This document shows, piece by piece, positions 63,219 through 64,000 of a stretch of 64,000 bases of DNA. A model generated the notes under the pieces. That model saw only the letters and a list, made by a program, of their open reading frames with translations, did no database searches and was not told where the DNA came from. Origin of the DNA: Marsupella aquatica. Its lineage: Eukaryota > Marchantiophyta. The stretch spans positions 9,858,001-9,922,000 of the forward strand of contig OZ316895.1 of NCBI GenBank assembly GCA_973895155.1, in the 5' to 3' direction. The position numbers were made by a program, and so were the translations under genes. Position 1 is the first letter of the stretch; the number at the start of each line of letters is the position of its first letter.

Positions 63219-64000
63219 AATGCCGACAAAGTACAACAAGAAAAAGAGAGAAGAAATCCAAAGAGTAGCAAAGGAAAGAGGAGGAAAAGTGATATGATCG
63301 ATCTAGGGTTACTACCCAACAAACGATTTAAATTAAAATCTATGGCAAGCTTAAACTTACATAGAAAAATCATGCTACAATGAAGGTACTAATAATCAAC
63401 ATCTAAAATAGACAATAAATTTCAAAGGGTACATCCATTTTTCTTAGATACGGAAGCACTAGTCTTCAGGCTTTGGTGGAATTTTACATGGATGAAATTT
63501 GAACTTTGTATTAGCAAGTTGAGCTTTCACTGAACCTTGTGAGTGTGATCTAACCCAGAATTTCAAAAACATCCGTCAATAGTTGATTGGCAGTCTTCCA
63601 GGGTTCTTGTGGTTTATGATTTTCACTATGGTTGCATTTTTACTTCCACATTGAAGTTTTGGGGAAACTTGTCATTACTCAATTTTACACCACCTTCCAC
63701 TGTGGCATCATACACAAGTTCAAAAACATCTCCGTTCCAGATTGAAGTTTTGGATTTGGAAAAACTTGTCATGATACTTTCACACTGGCTTGTAGCATTG
63801 TACACAATTCCAGACGGGACTGCTTCATAAATCCCACTCAGACTTAATGGTAACCTCATCGACAACAACTTCAACTTCTATGTCTGGCAAGAGATGTAGA
63901 AAACAATCCCTGAGACTTTGATCATTACTCCAAATGATTATCATCCTAACAGAAATTCTACTGTTTTTTTGAATCGTGACAGCTCTAAAACTTTTACCTG
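63219..64000. other. Unassigned region with a minus-strand open frame
   Basis: The minus-strand frame 63874-63626 (82 codons) contains the duplicated theme SIMTSFSKSKTSIWNGDVFEL and VYDATVEGGVKLSN, which looks protein-like. I recognise no family. The conceptual upstream continuation breaks frame near 63840, so it could be a last exon of a gene or a pseudogene continuing beyond the window. Confidence 0.3.

Overview
This window is nuclear DNA of a land plant, most likely a bryophyte or another non-seed plant. That placement rests on plant-type genes (a REVEILLE MYB with SHAQKYF, a plant-style metallothionein, an EMB8-like hydrolase, a plant ATP synthase epsilon subunit), canonical GT-AG introns of about 80-1100 bp, about one gene per 9 kb, and intergenic DNA made of decayed transposons and short tandem arrays. 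The species cannot be named from the sequence alone. Every exon boundary given here was read by eye from GT/AG sites and reading-frame continuity.

Layout. 0-4 kb: GC-rich degenerate DNA, tandem repeats and the pyrimidine-rich promoter of an intronless NAA15 gene (4.5-7.1 kb, +). 7.1-11.6 kb: no recognisable gene. 11.6-12.6 kb: two-exon metallothionein (-). 13.8-14.0 kb: tRNA-like segment and a deleted MITE. 15.6-22.0 kb: 15-exon EMB8/YheT-type alpha/beta hydrolase (-) with an unusual C-terminal extension. 22-36 kb: accessory, repeat-rich DNA with a solo LTR carrying a perfect target duplication, two more LTR remnants, two elements of a MITE family, a tRNA-derived SINE with an 11-bp target duplication, and a 586-bp foldback element. 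36.4-38.7 kb: five-exon REVEILLE8-like clock transcription factor (+). 39.6-40.4 kb: PRP4 (U4/U6 snRNP WD40 protein) pseudogene. 41.3-45.8 kb: 13-exon DEAD-box helicase HAS1/DDX18 (-) with telo-box motifs upstream. 46.1-46.75 kb: tandem duplication carrying two MITEs. 49.6-55.4 kb: 14-exon second DEAD-box helicase (+), divergent from HAS1. 56-59 kb: tandem arrays, a TRIM-like LTR and a higher-order minisatellite. 59.3-60.2 kb: mitochondrial ATP synthase epsilon (+). 60.2-64 kb: copia RNase H remnant, tandem repeats, another MITE and an unassigned ORF.

The genes are mostly conserved housekeeping functions: co-translational N-terminal acetylation, ribosome biogenesis, RNA remodelling and mitochondrial ATP synthesis, plus metal binding and circadian transcription. 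They share no operon-like logic. The two DEAD-box genes belong to different subfamilies, stand head to head about 3.8 kb apart, and have only phase-0 introns. The most novel material is the mobile and repeat layer: a short-TIR MITE family whose copies are all flanked by AAT, a cluster of three insertions almost end to end at 29.9-31.0 kb, the foldback element, and the alternating 58/56-bp minisatellite next to the ATP synthase gene.
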